The notes beneath the pieces were generated by a model that made no database searches, was not told where the DNA came from, and saw nothing but the letters and a program-made list of their open reading frames with translations. From the NCBI RefSeq assembly GCF_011038655.2, contig NZ_CP064954.1, positions 496,001-560,000 of the forward strand: DNA of 64,000 nucleotides, in the 5' to 3' direction. A program made the translations under genes and the position numbers. The stretch comes from Corynebacterium lizhenjunii (GTDB taxonomy: Bacteria; Actinomycetota; Actinomycetes; Mycobacteriales; Mycobacteriaceae). Each line of letters begins with the position of its first letter. The stretch's first letter is position 1. Positions 18,797 through 27,619 of this stretch are shown piece by piece.

Positions 18797-19982
18797 CCCA
18801 GACGCTGATGTTGTCTTAACCGTCTTAGATACAGCCACCATTTACGAGGCCACGGAATCCATCTTTCGCTATGACCTTCCCGGCACCGGGGTGGTGGAGG
18901 GGTGGGCGTTGGCTGGTTGCGTGGACCAGGCCGCTAAATTGGCCGGTCCTGCCTGGCCTAAGTCCACCGTGGAGGTGATTGTTGATCCCTCGTCTACCGC
19001 CGTGGGGCAAGAGGCTGCGAGTATTATTGCCCGGCACCTGCGTATGAGTGGGGTGCGGGTCCTTGATTCACCTGCGCATGACCCGCAGCCCCCGACGGAG
19101 GTTGCGCCTGCCACCTCTGCTGATGCCGCCCTCGCCGATGCCGCCCCTGCGACATCCCCTACTGCATCCTCGCCCGAGCAGGGCGCGTGGTCGCAGTCAC
19201 CGTCCCCGCCCCCTTCGCATTCACCGCGCAGGCGCGAGGCTGGCAAGCGCGGCTGGCGCAGTGGCGGTGGTACTGGTCGGCGCGGTGGTATTGGCCGGAG
19301 TGGCGGCACGGGCCGGGGTGAGCCCCAGCGCGCACGCACGCTGTACCTGGTGGCAGGGGTGGCGGTAGTGGGCATCGGCGGACTAGCGCTGGTGGCATTG
19401 GGGAACCGGCACACCCCAGAATTGGAAGCACAACCGGCGGCTAGCAGCTCAGCGGCAGCGCATAGCTCGGCGCCGAAGCCCAGCGAGCTGCCGAGCGTGA
19501 TGAGTCTGCCGGGGCGCAATGGCGGCGCAGGTGAGGCAGAAACGGTGGAGGTCGAAGGTATGCGCGTGGACCTGCCGGCAGGGTTTCATTGGCGCGTGGA
19601 TGATGGCCTGGTGACACTGAGTGGACAGGACCCTAACCTGCGCATTCTCCTGGCAGCGGATCCAATTTATGCAGTGCCGGGGGCGGCGATTATGGCGGAG
19701 ATTCGCCAACAAGTCGACGCCGATGCCGCGCTATCGGGCCTTGAGGACCTGCGCACCGAGCACGGGCGGGAGGGGCTGAGCTACGTGGAAAAGCCGGGCG
19801 ATGACTCCATCGTGGTGTGGAGCACCTGGGTAGAAGAAGGCTATCAACTCTCCGTGGGCTGCCACAGCCGCACGCAGGCCACGGTGGCGCACAAGGCGGC
19901 ATGCCGCATAGCCACGAACTCGCTGAGCAAGATTTCCGATGCCCATCCCGCGCCCGCAACCCCAGAGGAAAAACACGCGTGA
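18789..19982 (+). CDS. Type VII secretion-associated membrane protein (Rv3446c-like)
   Basis: The 397-residue protein occupies the place of M. tuberculosis Rv3446c, between eccC and the esx genes. It has an N-terminal alpha/beta domain (about 1-95), a low-complexity Pro/Ala/Ser/Gly/Arg linker, one TM helix at about 185-205 and a C-terminal extracytoplasmic domain of about 130 residues. The ATG at 18789 has AAGGAG 6 nt upstream and overlaps the eccC stop; an in-frame start at 18753 is rejected for lack of such a site. Function is unknown beyond its invariable ESX-4 linkage. Confidence 0.85.
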   Translation: MLNPDADVVLTVLDTATIYEATESIFRYDLPGTGVVEGWALAGCVDQAAKLAGPAWPKSTVEVIVDPSSTAVGQEAASIIARHLRMSGVRVLDSPAHDPQPPTEVAPATSADAALADAAPATSPTASSPEQGAWSQSPSPPPSHSPRRREAGKRGWRSGGGTGRRGGIGRSGGTGRGEPQRARTLYLVAGVAVVGIGGLALVALGNRHTPELEAQPAASSSAAAHSSAPKPSELPSVMSLPGRNGGAGEAETVEVEGMRVDLPAGFHWRVDDGLVTLSGQDPNLRILLAADPIYAVPGAAIMAEIRQQVDADAALSGLEDLRTEHGREGLSYVEKPGDDSIVVWSTWVEEGYQLSVGCHSRTQATVAHKAACRIATNSLSKISDAHPAPATPEEKHA

Positions 19983-20022
19983 GCTGCGGCTATGTGGCGG
20001 AAGAAAAAACTTGGGAACGGCA

Positions 20023-20060
20023 GGGAACCTTTTGGCGGTTGGCGCAGTCAAATATAGGTG
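20023..20060 (+). promoter_or_regulatory. ECF-like promoter element of the esx genes (copy A)
   Basis: GGGAACC, 15 bp, CAGTC, then AATATAGGTG. The same arrangement with identical spacing occurs at 29204-29241. GGGAAC is a typical -35 of ECF sigma factors, and mycobacterial SigM is known to control ESX-4 genes through a GGGAAC-type -35. An A-tract (about 20004) lies upstream in both copies. Confidence 0.65.
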
Positions 20061-20205
20061 AGAAAGCGCAATACAGCTTTCCACCGCACACCGGGGGATT
20101 CGGGGGAGTATCACTTCCACCTCCACACCCCGGTCGCACCCTGCGGCCGGGATTCACACACTAGGACAAGTGCTGGCTAGCCGGTACTTGGGAAGGAAGA
20201 CACAG

Positions 20206-20523
20206 ATGTCCGCATTGTTTAGGACTGAAGCCGATGTCATGGTTTCCACCGCTGGTCGGGTGGATTCCACAAATAATGAAGTCCAGGGGGAACTCACCCG
20301 CTTGCAGGGAGTGGTCGATACCGTTCGGGGCTCCTGGGCCGGCAGCGCACAGGTCTCCTTTGACAACCTGATGCAGCGCTACAACACCGCAGCTCAGCAG
20401 CTGCGGGAGGCTCTGACCTCCATCAGTGACAACATTCGTTCAAATGCCCGCAACTTCGACTCCACGGAGTCTGAAAACGCCCAGGCATTCAGCAACGTCG
20501 GCGGCGCTGGGCTGGCTTTGTAA
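20206..20523 (+). CDS. WXG100-family secreted protein (EsxU-position)
   Basis: A small helical hairpin protein of 105 residues, with W44-A45-G46 at the turn (a WXG variant) between two amphipathic helices. It probably pairs with the next product and leaves through the ESX-4 system. The ATG at 20206 has GGAAGGAAG upstream; the earlier in-frame TTG-type extension lacks similarity. It lies 53 bp before the second Esx gene and about 150 nt after promoter element A. By order it corresponds to M. tuberculosis EsxU. Confidence 0.85.
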   Translation: MSALFRTEADVMVSTAGRVDSTNNEVQGELTRLQGVVDTVRGSWAGSAQVSFDNLMQRYNTAAQQLREALTSISDNIRSNARNFDSTESENAQAFSNVGGAGLAL

Positions 20524-20576
20524 CTCCGCCGGTCTAGCCGCTCCTATCTACTCATCTCCATAGAAAGGGAAACCGT

Positions 20577-20864
20577 ATGTCTGCCATCAAATATGAATTT
20601 GGCGCAATCTCTACCGCTGCAGCGGATATTAACTCCACCTCCGGGCGGATCAATGGGCTGTTGGGGGACCTCAAGTCCGTCATCGCCCCCATGGCCGCTA
20701 CGTGGGAGGGCGAGTCGGCTGCCGCGTACCAGCAGGCCCAAGATAAATGGGACCGTGCCGCAGCAGAGCTCAACACCGTCTTGGCTACCATTTCCCGCAC
20801 TGTTGCCGATAGCAATGATCGCATGTCGGACGTTAACCGGCGGGCAGCTGCTAGCTGGGGATAG
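20577..20864 (+). CDS. WXG100-family secreted protein (EsxT-position)
   Basis: The 95-residue partner has W43-E44-G45 as a canonical WXG turn and two long helices, with polar C-terminal helix residues. It is preceded by AGAAAGGGAAA. Order and size match EsxT, the usual neighbour of rplM, but here about 5.5 kb of accessory DNA separates them. Confidence 0.9.
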   Translation: MSAIKYEFGAISTAAADINSTSGRINGLLGDLKSVIAPMAATWEGESAAAYQQAQDKWDRAAAELNTVLATISRTVADSNDRMSDVNRRAAASWG

Positions 20865-21201
20865 TCGCAGAGTCGTCTGAGCCTGCACGTGGTGGAGTTC
20901 CTATAGGACTGGGGGAGTTCGCGAAGCAGAAACCCCACCACGTAGCAGGCCAGGCACCAAGGTCATCCACTGAGCTGATCTAGCTAACCGAGCCCCGGCC
21001 ATCCACATGGCGCAGGATCGCAGTCCGCTAGGGCTGCGGGTTCCACGCAGTACTGGGAGGTCGGGGCTGATTTTGGTGGCTTGCTAGCCTTCAGGTACCC
21101 CTGTGTGGGGGGGCTGCGCGAAAACGTGAACGCCGCGTGGGAAGGTCGGGTAGCCTGTGTGGAAACTTTTTCACTGACACCCACGACATTAGGAGGATCG
21201 C
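20865..21201. other. Gene-free stretch with a long inverted repeat
   Basis: These 337 bases contain no supported gene. GCCTGCACGTGGTGG (20881-20895) is repeated in inverted form as CCACCACGTAGCAGGC (20935-20950), with one bulged base and a 39-nt loop. This is a possible terminator for the esx transcript or a remnant of an inserted element. Confidence 0.6.
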
Positions 21202-21558
21202 ATGACAGTGTATTCGGCCATAATGGCAGCTGCGTGGGGAATTGGCGGGGTATTGCTGCTGTGGATGGGAGCAAAATCCGCCAAGGGGCAGTTGCCGCGC
21301 AACGCCTTCGCGGGCATTCGTACCACCACCATGATGGCTAGCGATGAGGCCTGGGTGGTCGGACATAAAGCTGCGGCTGGTTACTTCACGGGAATTGGTA
21401 TTGTGCTGGTCATCGCTGCGATTGCTTGCCTAGTGGTGGATGACTCCATCATTGGGTGGATCAGTATCCCCGTGGTTGTGGTGTTGCTGGTTGGCGTGCT
21501 CTTAGCCACGCGCAAGGCCAATGTGGCCGTGGCGCAGTTGCCCGAGTCCAGCGCATAA
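21202..21558 (+). CDS. SdpI-family small membrane protein
   Basis: The 118-residue protein has three hydrophobic helices (about 5-22, 58-78 and 84-105). The RNAFAGIRTTTMMASDEAWV segment after the first helix matches the SdpI/YhfL family, where SdpI confers immunity to the SdpC toxin in Bacillus. AGGAGG lies before the ATG. No toxin partner is recognisable nearby, so an immunity role is only a family-level suggestion. It is the first gene of the accessory block between esxT and rplM. Confidence 0.75.
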   Translation: MTVYSAIMAAAWGIGGVLLLWMGAKSAKGQLPRNAFAGIRTTTMMASDEAWVVGHKAAAGYFTGIGIVLVIAAIACLVVDDSIIGWISIPVVVVLLVGVLLATRKANVAVAQLPESSA

Positions 21559-21972
21559 AGCCTGTTACCTCGATGAGGGGTGGCAGTGGTGGCTAGGGTT
21601 TTGCGGGCTTTGCAGCAGATGGTTGGGTAGTTTGAGGATGAGGGTCTGAGCCGGCGGAGCCGCGTTCCATGCGCATTTAACTGTTCAATCCGCCTTAAAG
21701 ACGCACCGATGCAATGTCGCCAACCTTGGTAAAGGCCGCGCTAGCGGCAGCCAGAACGCATATAAAGAAGATCCCGGTTGTAAGGGGACCCGCGGATTCG
21801 TACAGGAAACCTGCGAGGGCGTTACCGATGGGCATCATCACCATGGCAGAAGTCGACAAGATGGCGGTGCAGCGCCCTTGGAACTCGTGAGGTACCGACT
21901 GGATAAAGAAGCCACTGCAGGGGGCGTTGAAGTTGGGGCGCGACCCCTGGATTGTGGACACGGAATTATGGG

Positions 21973-22815
21973 TTAAGCTACAGCATTTAGGATAGCGCAT
22001 GTAGCTGCTTCGAATTGTATGGGGGACATGTATTTGCACCAGGAGTGTCGTCGCTTGGTGTTGTATCTGACGCACCAGGCAAAGACTTGCCTGCGGGCCT
22101 GGTCGACTGAGGCGAAGCATCGTCGATTACGCAGTACTTCACGCTTGAGGGTGGCGTTAAACGACTCCGCTAGAGCATTATCGGCACTCGTTCCCACCGC
22201 ACCCATGGACTGGATAACTCCCAGGTCGCGGCAGCTTTGTTGAAACTCTTTCGAGGTATAGACACTGCCGTGGTCACTGTGGAAGATCGCCCCAGCAAGG
22301 CTTCCGCGCTGCCTGAGTGCTTCCTCCAGGGCATCGATGGCCAACTCGCTACGCATGTGATCAGCAATAGAAAACCCGACCAGCCTGCGTGAATAGCAGT
22401 CGATGACGGTCGCGAGATACAGATTTGTTCCTCCTTGGATAGGCAGGTAAGTGATATCGCCAACAAGCAAACGATTAGTCTCATCAGCACGGAAACGCCT
22501 TTTGACCAGGTCCGGGAATACCCGGCGGGAAGAAGCGGACACCGTGGTTTTCACACGGCGCTTCTTACTAAACCCGTACAGGCCTAATTTCTTCATCACC
22601 CGGGCCACGCGCTTGTGGTTGACTGGGCTACTGTCGTCGCGCTCGGAGAGCTCAGCTGCAATTCGTTTGGCTCCGTAGAGGCCTTTTTCCTCATCAAAGA
22701 CCTCACGGATTTGCCTGCCAAGTGCTTCATCAGCACTCCTGCGAGCCAGACGCTTCGGCTTGGCCTTCTTCCATGCGTAATACGACGACCGGTGTACGTC
22801 GAGCACCTGACACAT
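21973..22815 (-). CDS. IS3-family transposase OrfB (DDE integrase core)
   Basis: Catalytic part of the transposase, 280 residues from the ATG at 22815. It has the HTH_21-type region (YGAKRIAAEL) and an rve integrase core with the DDE residues in GDITYLPI, FHSDHGSVYTS and ADNALAESFN. The frame stays open upstream of the ATG (FKFIDDHTHRYSVKR) in the -1 phase relative to orfA, so the functional protein is probably an OrfAB fusion made by programmed -1 frameshifting. Confidence 0.93.
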   Translation of the reverse strand: MCQVLDVHRSSYYAWKKAKPKRLARRSADEALGRQIREVFDEEKGLYGAKRIAAELSERDDSSPVNHKRVARVMKKLGLYGFSKKRRVKTTVSASSRRVFPDLVKRRFRADETNRLLVGDITYLPIQGGTNLYLATVIDCYSRRLVGFSIADHMRSELAIDALEEALRQRGSLAGAIFHSDHGSVYTSKEFQQSCRDLGVIQSMGAVGTSADNALAESFNATLKREVLRNRRCFASVDQARRQVFAWCVRYNTKRRHSWCKYMSPIQFEAATCAILNAVA

Positions 22816-22865
22816 CCGCTTTACCGAATACCGGTGGGTATGGTCATCGATGAACTTGAAGCGGA

Positions 22866-23171
22866 TTACGAGTTCATCTCCTTGGCGAAATATAAGGTGG
22901 CCCTGCGCAAGATATCGCGTTCTTCTTCGACGATGGCCAGCTTCTTTTCAAGCTGCCGGATCCGTTCAGCATCACCAACCTGCCGGGCACGGGCCTGCTC
23001 ACGGCTACGACGAGCGCGCTTGCCGGTGCCGTACTTGTCGACCCAGTTCGCTAGGGAATTTCGGTTAATACCAAGATCTGCAGCAATGGAATTGAAGGAG
23101 CCTTCCATAGAGTTCTCGTAGACCGCGACAGCATCGCGCTTGAACTGCTCAGAATACGTCTTACGGGGCAT
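22866..23171 (-). CDS. IS3-family transposase OrfA (helix-turn-helix)
   Basis: The 101-residue DNA-binding subunit starts MPRKTYSEQFKRDAV. It has a helix-turn-helix (AADLGINRNSLANWV) and a C-terminal leucine-zipper-like helix (RIRQLEKKLAIVEEERDIL). The frame overlaps the upstream extension of orfB. Confidence 0.92.
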   Translation of the reverse strand: MPRKTYSEQFKRDAVAVYENSMEGSFNSIAADLGINRNSLANWVDKYGTGKRARRSREQARARQVGDAERIRQLEKKLAIVEEERDILRRATLYFAKEMNS

Positions 23172-24420
23172 GGTCACACAGTACCTCTCTCCGGCTAGCA
23201 ACCGGGGTTAGCCCATGTCCACTCCAAGGGGGTCAGGCCCTTGGGCAAAAAGAGGCCAGCTAACACCATTCCGGCAATGATTAACCACAGGCCTGCCGGG
23301 GAGGGCAACAGAGGATTTATTACGGTGGCCCCAAGAGAAACTGAGAAAAGGACCATTGATGTCAGCAGCATGGGGCCTGCAGGTGTACTCTCCACTAGTT
23401 TGCCGGCCACGATGGCGCCAACTAAGCCTGCTATGCCGATACCCGCTTGGTACGTACCCAGCGCAGTCGTGCTAAGGTCCGCGTACTTCAAACTCAGTAG
23501 AGACAACGTGGTTATCCCTGCGAAGGAAAAGTTGAGCAGGGGACTATACCAGCCGATCGCAAAGAGCTGTTTTTGGCTTTTGAGCCACTCCCAGGCGGGA
23601 CGCAAAGGCGGGGTTTGCGCGGGTGTATCGAGCTGAGTTTTGGGCTGGGGACGGATGAGCAGGAGGCACCCCAACACCCAGACGAAGCTGGCTGCATCGG
23701 CCCAAAACGGGGCGTGGTTGGAATGCGCAAGCAACAGGCCCGCGATTGGAGGGCCTGCGATAACGCCGATTGAATAGCGGCCCTGATTGACGGCCATGGC
23801 CTTGGCCAACAAATCAGGGGGCACTATCTCCTTGAGGAAGGCACGCTCCGCAGTGCCGAAGGCGGAATTCACCGCACCAAGGACCAGTGCCCCTAAAGCA
23901 AAGAGAAGGACCGGCGATGTGCCAGTCAGTGACCCGCCGGCCAGCGGCTCGGAGTACGGCGATCCCTCAGGTAAGGATTCCGTGGCTGGGCCAGCACCAG
24001 CGCTGTCAGATATGGCCGCCCACACGCACAGCAGCGAACCCACGAGCCCGATGGTCACAGCAACACGCAGAATCAGCAGCCGTGGAAAGCGGTCCACTAA
24101 GCGCCCGATGGGCAAACCAAAGACCACCATGCTCAGCACAAAGAGCCCGGAAACGAAACTGGCCGTAGTCGGAGAATTGGTCACGTTGAGTACGGCCAGG
24201 AAGAGCGCAAAGGTGGTGATCTGATTGCCAATGACGCTAACAGTTTGCCCGGACATTAGCAGCCGATAGTCGCGATTGTGCCACAGCGACATCACTGGAC
24301 TCCTTTGTGCGGGCAGGCTGAAAAGTTGTGAATCTCGGGCCGAGGTCCGGCAGCATTGGTCATCGGCTCTACTAACACGCAAGCCGTGACCAATGCTGTT
24401 CAAAAGAATGACTTCATGGG

Positions 24421-24720
24421 CTAGTTTTTCTGCTGACTTGCCACTTTTGTGAAAGCCACAATGCTCGTCAAGTAGCACACTCCCACCATTGCCCATAGCG
24501 CTCCCACCATTGCCCATAGCGCTAAAGTAATCCAGCCGGCGGTAATGACTTGACTGAGCATTAGAAGTGCTGGGGTAAGAAGCAGGCAAGCCATTCCTAG
24601 TGAACGAGCAGTCATGATATTACCTCCAGTTCCTTCCGATGCAGGACCCGATATTTCCCCCAAAACTCCTTGTGCTTGGGGCGTATTTCTAAACGCCACT
24701 TGGGGGAAGGGTTCAGTCAC
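24421..24720 (-). CDS. Small hydrophobic peptide/membrane protein with two possible starts
   Basis: I do not recognise this family. The leaderless start is a GTG at 24720, 8 nt after a consensus -10 box, giving 99 aa. An internal ATG at 24615 with GGAGG 8 nt upstream gives 64 aa. The first 35 residues are polar and end EGTGGNI; the rest is two hydrophobic helices. A 21-bp tandem duplication (about 24480-24520) doubles the heptapeptide ALWAMVG. It is transcribed toward the MFS exporter gene. It could be a precursor peptide or immunity protein handled by that exporter, or simply a small membrane protein. Confidence 0.5.
   Translation of the reverse strand: MTEPFPQVAFRNTPQAQGVLGEISGPASEGTGGNIMTARSLGMACLLLTPALLMLSQVITAGWITLALWAMVGALWAMVGVCYLTSIVAFTKVASQQKN
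24480..24521. repeat. 21-bp in-frame tandem duplication
   Basis: CTCCCACCATTGCCCATAGCG occurs twice in direct succession, duplicating seven codons of the small hydrophobic protein. Confidence 0.85.
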
Positions 24721-24728
24721 TAGTCCGA

Positions 24729-24757
24729 ATAATATCGTGTGATGCCAATCATGTCAA
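24729..24757 (-). promoter_or_regulatory. Consensus SigA promoter of the small-peptide/MFS unit
   Basis: TTGACA (24757-24752), 17 bp, TATTAT (24734-24729), read on the minus strand. It is the closest match to the vegetative consensus in the window and drives the small hydrophobic gene toward the MFS gene. Confidence 0.85.
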
Positions 24758-24874
24758 TGTGTGATTTCTAACAACTTCTGGGATTTTGCAACGGGAGGTC
24801 CGTCCGGAGGTCACTGCGGTGGTTGGGCGGACGAGCTGCAGCTGTAAGCTCGGTAGCTGAAATAAGGAGGCATC

Positions 24875-26299
24875 ATGGTATCCCGTCGCGCGGTCATTGT
24901 GGGGTCTGGCCCTAATGGTCTTAGCGCTGCCGCAAGGTTGGCAGTAGAGGGCTGGGACGTCGAGGTCTACGAGGCATCGGCAAGCCTAGGTGGGGCGGCA
25001 AGCTCGACGGATGACATCTTTGCTGGCTGCACGGTGGACCGTGGTGCGGCCTGCCACCCTTTTGGGGTTGCCAGCCCGGCGTTTCGGGCGCTGGGGCTGG
25101 AGTGCTACGGCCTGGAGTGGGCGTGGGCGCCTTATCAGGTGGCGCACCCGCTGGAGGGTACCGAGGCTGCGCTGCTTTCGCGCTCTGTGGGGGCCACGGC
25201 GCAGCTGCTGGGCAAGGATGCTAGCGCCTGGTGTCGGTTGCACCGCCATGTGGCTGAGTCTGCCGATGCCCACCTGGCTAACCTGCTGGCCCCCGTCCTG
25301 CGGGTTCCGCAGCATCCTGCTGCATTACTGCGTTTTGCGCCTGCGGCGGTGCTGCCTGCCAGCACATTGGGGCAGTGGGCCTTTTCTTCGCCGCAAGCCC
25401 GGGCGCTGTTGGCGGGCAATGCGGTGCACTCCATTTCTTCGCCAGCGCGCCCGCTGACTGGGGCGTTTGGGGTGCTCTTTGGGGCGCTGGGGATGAGTTA
25501 TGGCTGGCCGGTTGCCCGGGGTGGGACGCAGGCAATTAGTGATGCCTTGGTGCGGGTGATCCGGGCCCATGGCGGACGTATCCATACGGGGTGTCTGGTG
25601 GAGGATGTGCGCGAGCTACCTGGTGCCGATGCCCTGGTCCTCAACCTGACTCTACGGCAGATGCGCGCCCTCAAAGGCCTGGACATTCCGCAGGCTGCGA
25701 CGCGGCGCCTGGGCCGGTGGCGCTATGGGACTGCCGCCTTCAAGGTCGATTTCCTGTTGAAAGAACCCGTGCCCTGGCGTGATGCGCGAGTGGGGCAGGC
25801 GGGCACGGTGCATGTTGGTGGCACCGTGGAAGAAATGGTGCATGCAGAGCGGGAAGCTGCGCGGGGAAGACTGCCGCGCCGGCCCTTCGTGATGGTGTCC
25901 CAGCAGTATGTTGCAGACCCCACGCGGGGGCGGGTGCTGTGGACGTATGCGCACGTGCCCCATGGATTTGTGGAGGCATATCAGGGGCAGGTGTGGGAGC
26001 TTATCATCGACCAGATTGAACGCTTTGCCCCGGGATTTAGGGACGTCATTGCGGACTGGCATGAGATGAGCCCGGCGCAGCTGGAAGCATGGAACCCTAA
26101 TCTGGTGGGTGGGGACATTGCGGGTGGGGCGATGACGGGATTACAGGCTCTGCTGCGACCTGGGTTGGCACTGCGGCCGCACCGGCTGGGTAGGGGGATA
26201 TATGTGGCATCGGCAAGCACAGCGCCAGGAGCAGGGGTACATGGCATGGCTGGGTGGTGGGCGGCGCAGGAGGTGCTGCGGGATGCGGGCGAACTCTAA
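24875..26299 (+). CDS. CrtI/phytoene desaturase-like FAD/NAD(P)-dependent oxidoreductase
   Basis: The 474-residue flavoprotein has the N-terminal dinucleotide-binding motif GSGPNGLSAAARLA followed by EVYEASASLGG, and the C-terminal FAD-contact motif GIYVASASTAPGAGVHGMAG. These match the CrtI-like amine-oxidoreductase family; the substrate cannot be inferred. No carotenoid genes are nearby. AAGGAGG precedes the ATG. Two exact copies of the 13-bp word (24973-24985 and 26206-26218) both read ASAS, one in each FAD motif region. It lies just before the rplM promoter. Confidence 0.85.
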   Translation: MVSRRAVIVGSGPNGLSAAARLAVEGWDVEVYEASASLGGAASSTDDIFAGCTVDRGAACHPFGVASPAFRALGLECYGLEWAWAPYQVAHPLEGTEAALLSRSVGATAQLLGKDASAWCRLHRHVAESADAHLANLLAPVLRVPQHPAALLRFAPAAVLPASTLGQWAFSSPQARALLAGNAVHSISSPARPLTGAFGVLFGALGMSYGWPVARGGTQAISDALVRVIRAHGGRIHTGCLVEDVRELPGADALVLNLTLRQMRALKGLDIPQAATRRLGRWRYGTAAFKVDFLLKEPVPWRDARVGQAGTVHVGGTVEEMVHAEREAARGRLPRRPFVMVSQQYVADPTRGRVLWTYAHVPHGFVEAYQGQVWELIIDQIERFAPGFRDVIADWHEMSPAQLEAWNPNLVGGDIAGGAMTGLQALLRPGLALRPHRLGRGIYVASASTAPGAGVHGMAGWWAAQEVLRDAGEL

Positions 26300-26303
26300 G
26301 CGT

Positions 26304-26332
26304 TTGGGGCAGGCGCGCGGATGGGGTATGAT
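26304..26332 (+). promoter_or_regulatory. rplM-rpsI promoter
   Basis: TTGGGG, 17 bp, TATGAT. It predicts a leader of about 120 nt before the rplM start, long enough for L13-type autoregulation. Confidence 0.6.
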
Positions 26333-26457
26333 TGCATGCCTGTGTGTCTGCCCGGGTTCGGGCGCGCTTCCTGCAGGTCCCCACCGGCCGCTGTAGGTCG
26401 AGCGTACAGGGGCACAGCGTTGGCCGGCAGCCTTTGAGAGACTTTCAAGGAGTCATC

Positions 26458-26901
26458 TTGTCTACTTTCCACCCGAAGAGCGGTGACATCACCCGTAAGT
26501 GGTACGTCATCGACGCTACCGATGTGGTGCTGGGCAAGCTTGCTTCCACCGTGGCAGACCTGCTGCGCGGCAAGCACAAGCCCCAGTTCGCACCCAACGT
26601 TGACTGCGGTGACCACGTTGTCATCATCAACGCTGAGAAGATCCACGTGTCCTCCAACAAGCGCGAGCGCGAAATGCGTTACCGCCACTCCGGCTACCCG
26701 GGTGGTCTGAAGTCCATGACCCTTGGTCAGTCCCTGGACGCAAACCCGGTTCGCGTTATTGAAGAGGCAGTCCGTGGCATGATGCCGCACAACAAGCTGT
26801 CCAACGCTTCCGTTCGCAAGCTGCATGTCTTTGCTGGCGAGGAGCACCCATACGCCGGTCAGAAGCCGGAGACCTTCGAGTTTAAGCAGGTGGCACAGTA
26901 A
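26458..26901 (+). CDS. rplM: 50S ribosomal protein L13
   Basis: Early-assembly large-subunit protein. The 147-residue product starts at a TTG ([19 protein letters not shown]), with AAGGAG 5 nt upstream. The longer frame from 26332 would add unrelated residues and run over the promoter. Signatures include [16 protein letters not shown] and RGMMPHNKL. The stop overlaps the rpsI ATG by one base. Confidence 0.95.
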   Translation: MSTFHPKSGDITRKWYVIDATDVVLGKLASTVADLLRGKHKPQFAPNVDCGDHVVIINAEKIHVSSNKREREMRYRHSGYPGGLKSMTLGQSLDANPVRVIEEAVRGMMPHNKLSNASVRKLHVFAGEEHPYAGQKPETFEFKQVAQ

Positions 26902-27437
26902 TGACCGAGCAGAACATCGACAACAACGTAGCCGACGCTGCCGACCTCGCTGCAGCTGCTGCCGCTACTGAGGAGTTCACCAACACCATCGGTGACGCCA
27001 TTGCTCCTGCCGCCTCCGAGGAAACCGAGGTTGCCGCCCCGGCCATCCACGAAGGTCCGATTCAGACCGTTGGTCGCCGTAAGCGCGCCATCGCCCGCGT
27101 GCGCATGGTTGCTGGCACCGGTGTCATCACCATCAACGGCCGCGAGTTCGACAACTACTTCCCGAACAAGCTCCACCAGCAGGACATCTTGCTGCCGCTG
27201 ACCCTGCTTGAGCGTGAAGGCCAGTTCGACATCAAGGTCACCGTCTCCGGTGGCGGCCCCACCGGTCAGGCAGGTGCTTTGCGTCTGGCCATCGCCCGCG
27301 CACTCAACATTTACAACCCGGGTGACCGCGCTGCCCTGAAGAAGGCCGGCCTGCTTACCCGTGACGCCCGTGCCGTGGAGCGCAAGAAGGCTGGTCTGCA
27401 CAAGGCACGCCGTGCCCCGCAGTACTCCAAGCGTTAA
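26901..27437 (+). CDS. rpsI: 30S ribosomal protein S9 with N-terminal extension
   Basis: Its C-terminal tail contacts the P-site tRNA. The conserved S9 core starts near residue 54 ([15 protein letters not shown]) and ends [17 protein letters not shown]. The first ~50 residues are Ala/Glu/Asp-rich, giving 178 aa against about 130 in E. coli; similar extensions are usual in actinobacteria. Translation is coupled to rplM through TAATG. Confidence 0.96.
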   Translation: MTEQNIDNNVADAADLAAAAAATEEFTNTIGDAIAPAASEETEVAAPAIHEGPIQTVGRRKRAIARVRMVAGTGVITINGREFDNYFPNKLHQQDILLPLTLLEREGQFDIKVTVSGGGPTGQAGALRLAIARALNIYNPGDRAALKKAGLLTRDARAVERKKAGLHKARRAPQYSKR

Positions 27438-27458
27438 TCTTCGCGCTGTACAGGTTTT

Positions 27459-27505
27459 ACCGCCGCTTCTTCCCGTAAGGGGAGGGCGGCGGTTGCCCGT
27501 TTTCA
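27459..27505 (+). terminator. Terminator of rplM-rpsI
   Basis: ACCGCCGC (27459-27466) pairs with GCGGCGGT (27486-27493), and the loop contains a further CCC/GGG pairing. A short T-tract (GTTTTC) follows. Confidence 0.65.
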
Positions 27506-27619
27506 GGTTGGGTTTCTGTGGGGTGTTTCTATTGCAACTGCACAGACCCTATTCGGTGTCTCTGCGCGTTAGTCCTCGTTACCCCACTGGTCCCATGGGG
27601 GACAATGCGGACTGCTCCG

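Larger units (their letters stand above)
21956..23215 (-). mobile_element. IS3-family insertion sequence (1260 bp)
   Basis: Bounded by a 3-bp direct duplication, TGT (21953-21955 and 23216-23218), which also restores the exporter frame when collapsed. It contains orfA and orfB in the usual IS3 arrangement on the minus strand. The ends are only weakly inverted (a GGACA(C/T)GG-like block spans each junction), so the termini are inferred from the duplication and not from clear terminal repeats. Confidence 0.8.
21695..24292 (-). pseudogene. MFS drug/peptide-type exporter interrupted by an IS3-family insertion
   Basis: The 5' part (24292 down to about 23216) encodes MSLWHNRDYRLLMSGQTVS onward, typical of 12-TM MFS exporters of the macrolide-efflux/EntS type. 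The 3' part (21955 down to 21695) resumes with QGSRPNFNAP, then FFIQSVPHEFQGR and the last two TM helices. Removing 21956-23215 and one TGT copy rejoins the frame exactly (LEW-TIQG). The interrupted 5' part ends at a stop inside the IS after EWTWANPGC. The start at 24292 is chosen because the family begins there. Without its last helices the transporter is probably inactive. Confidence 0.85.
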
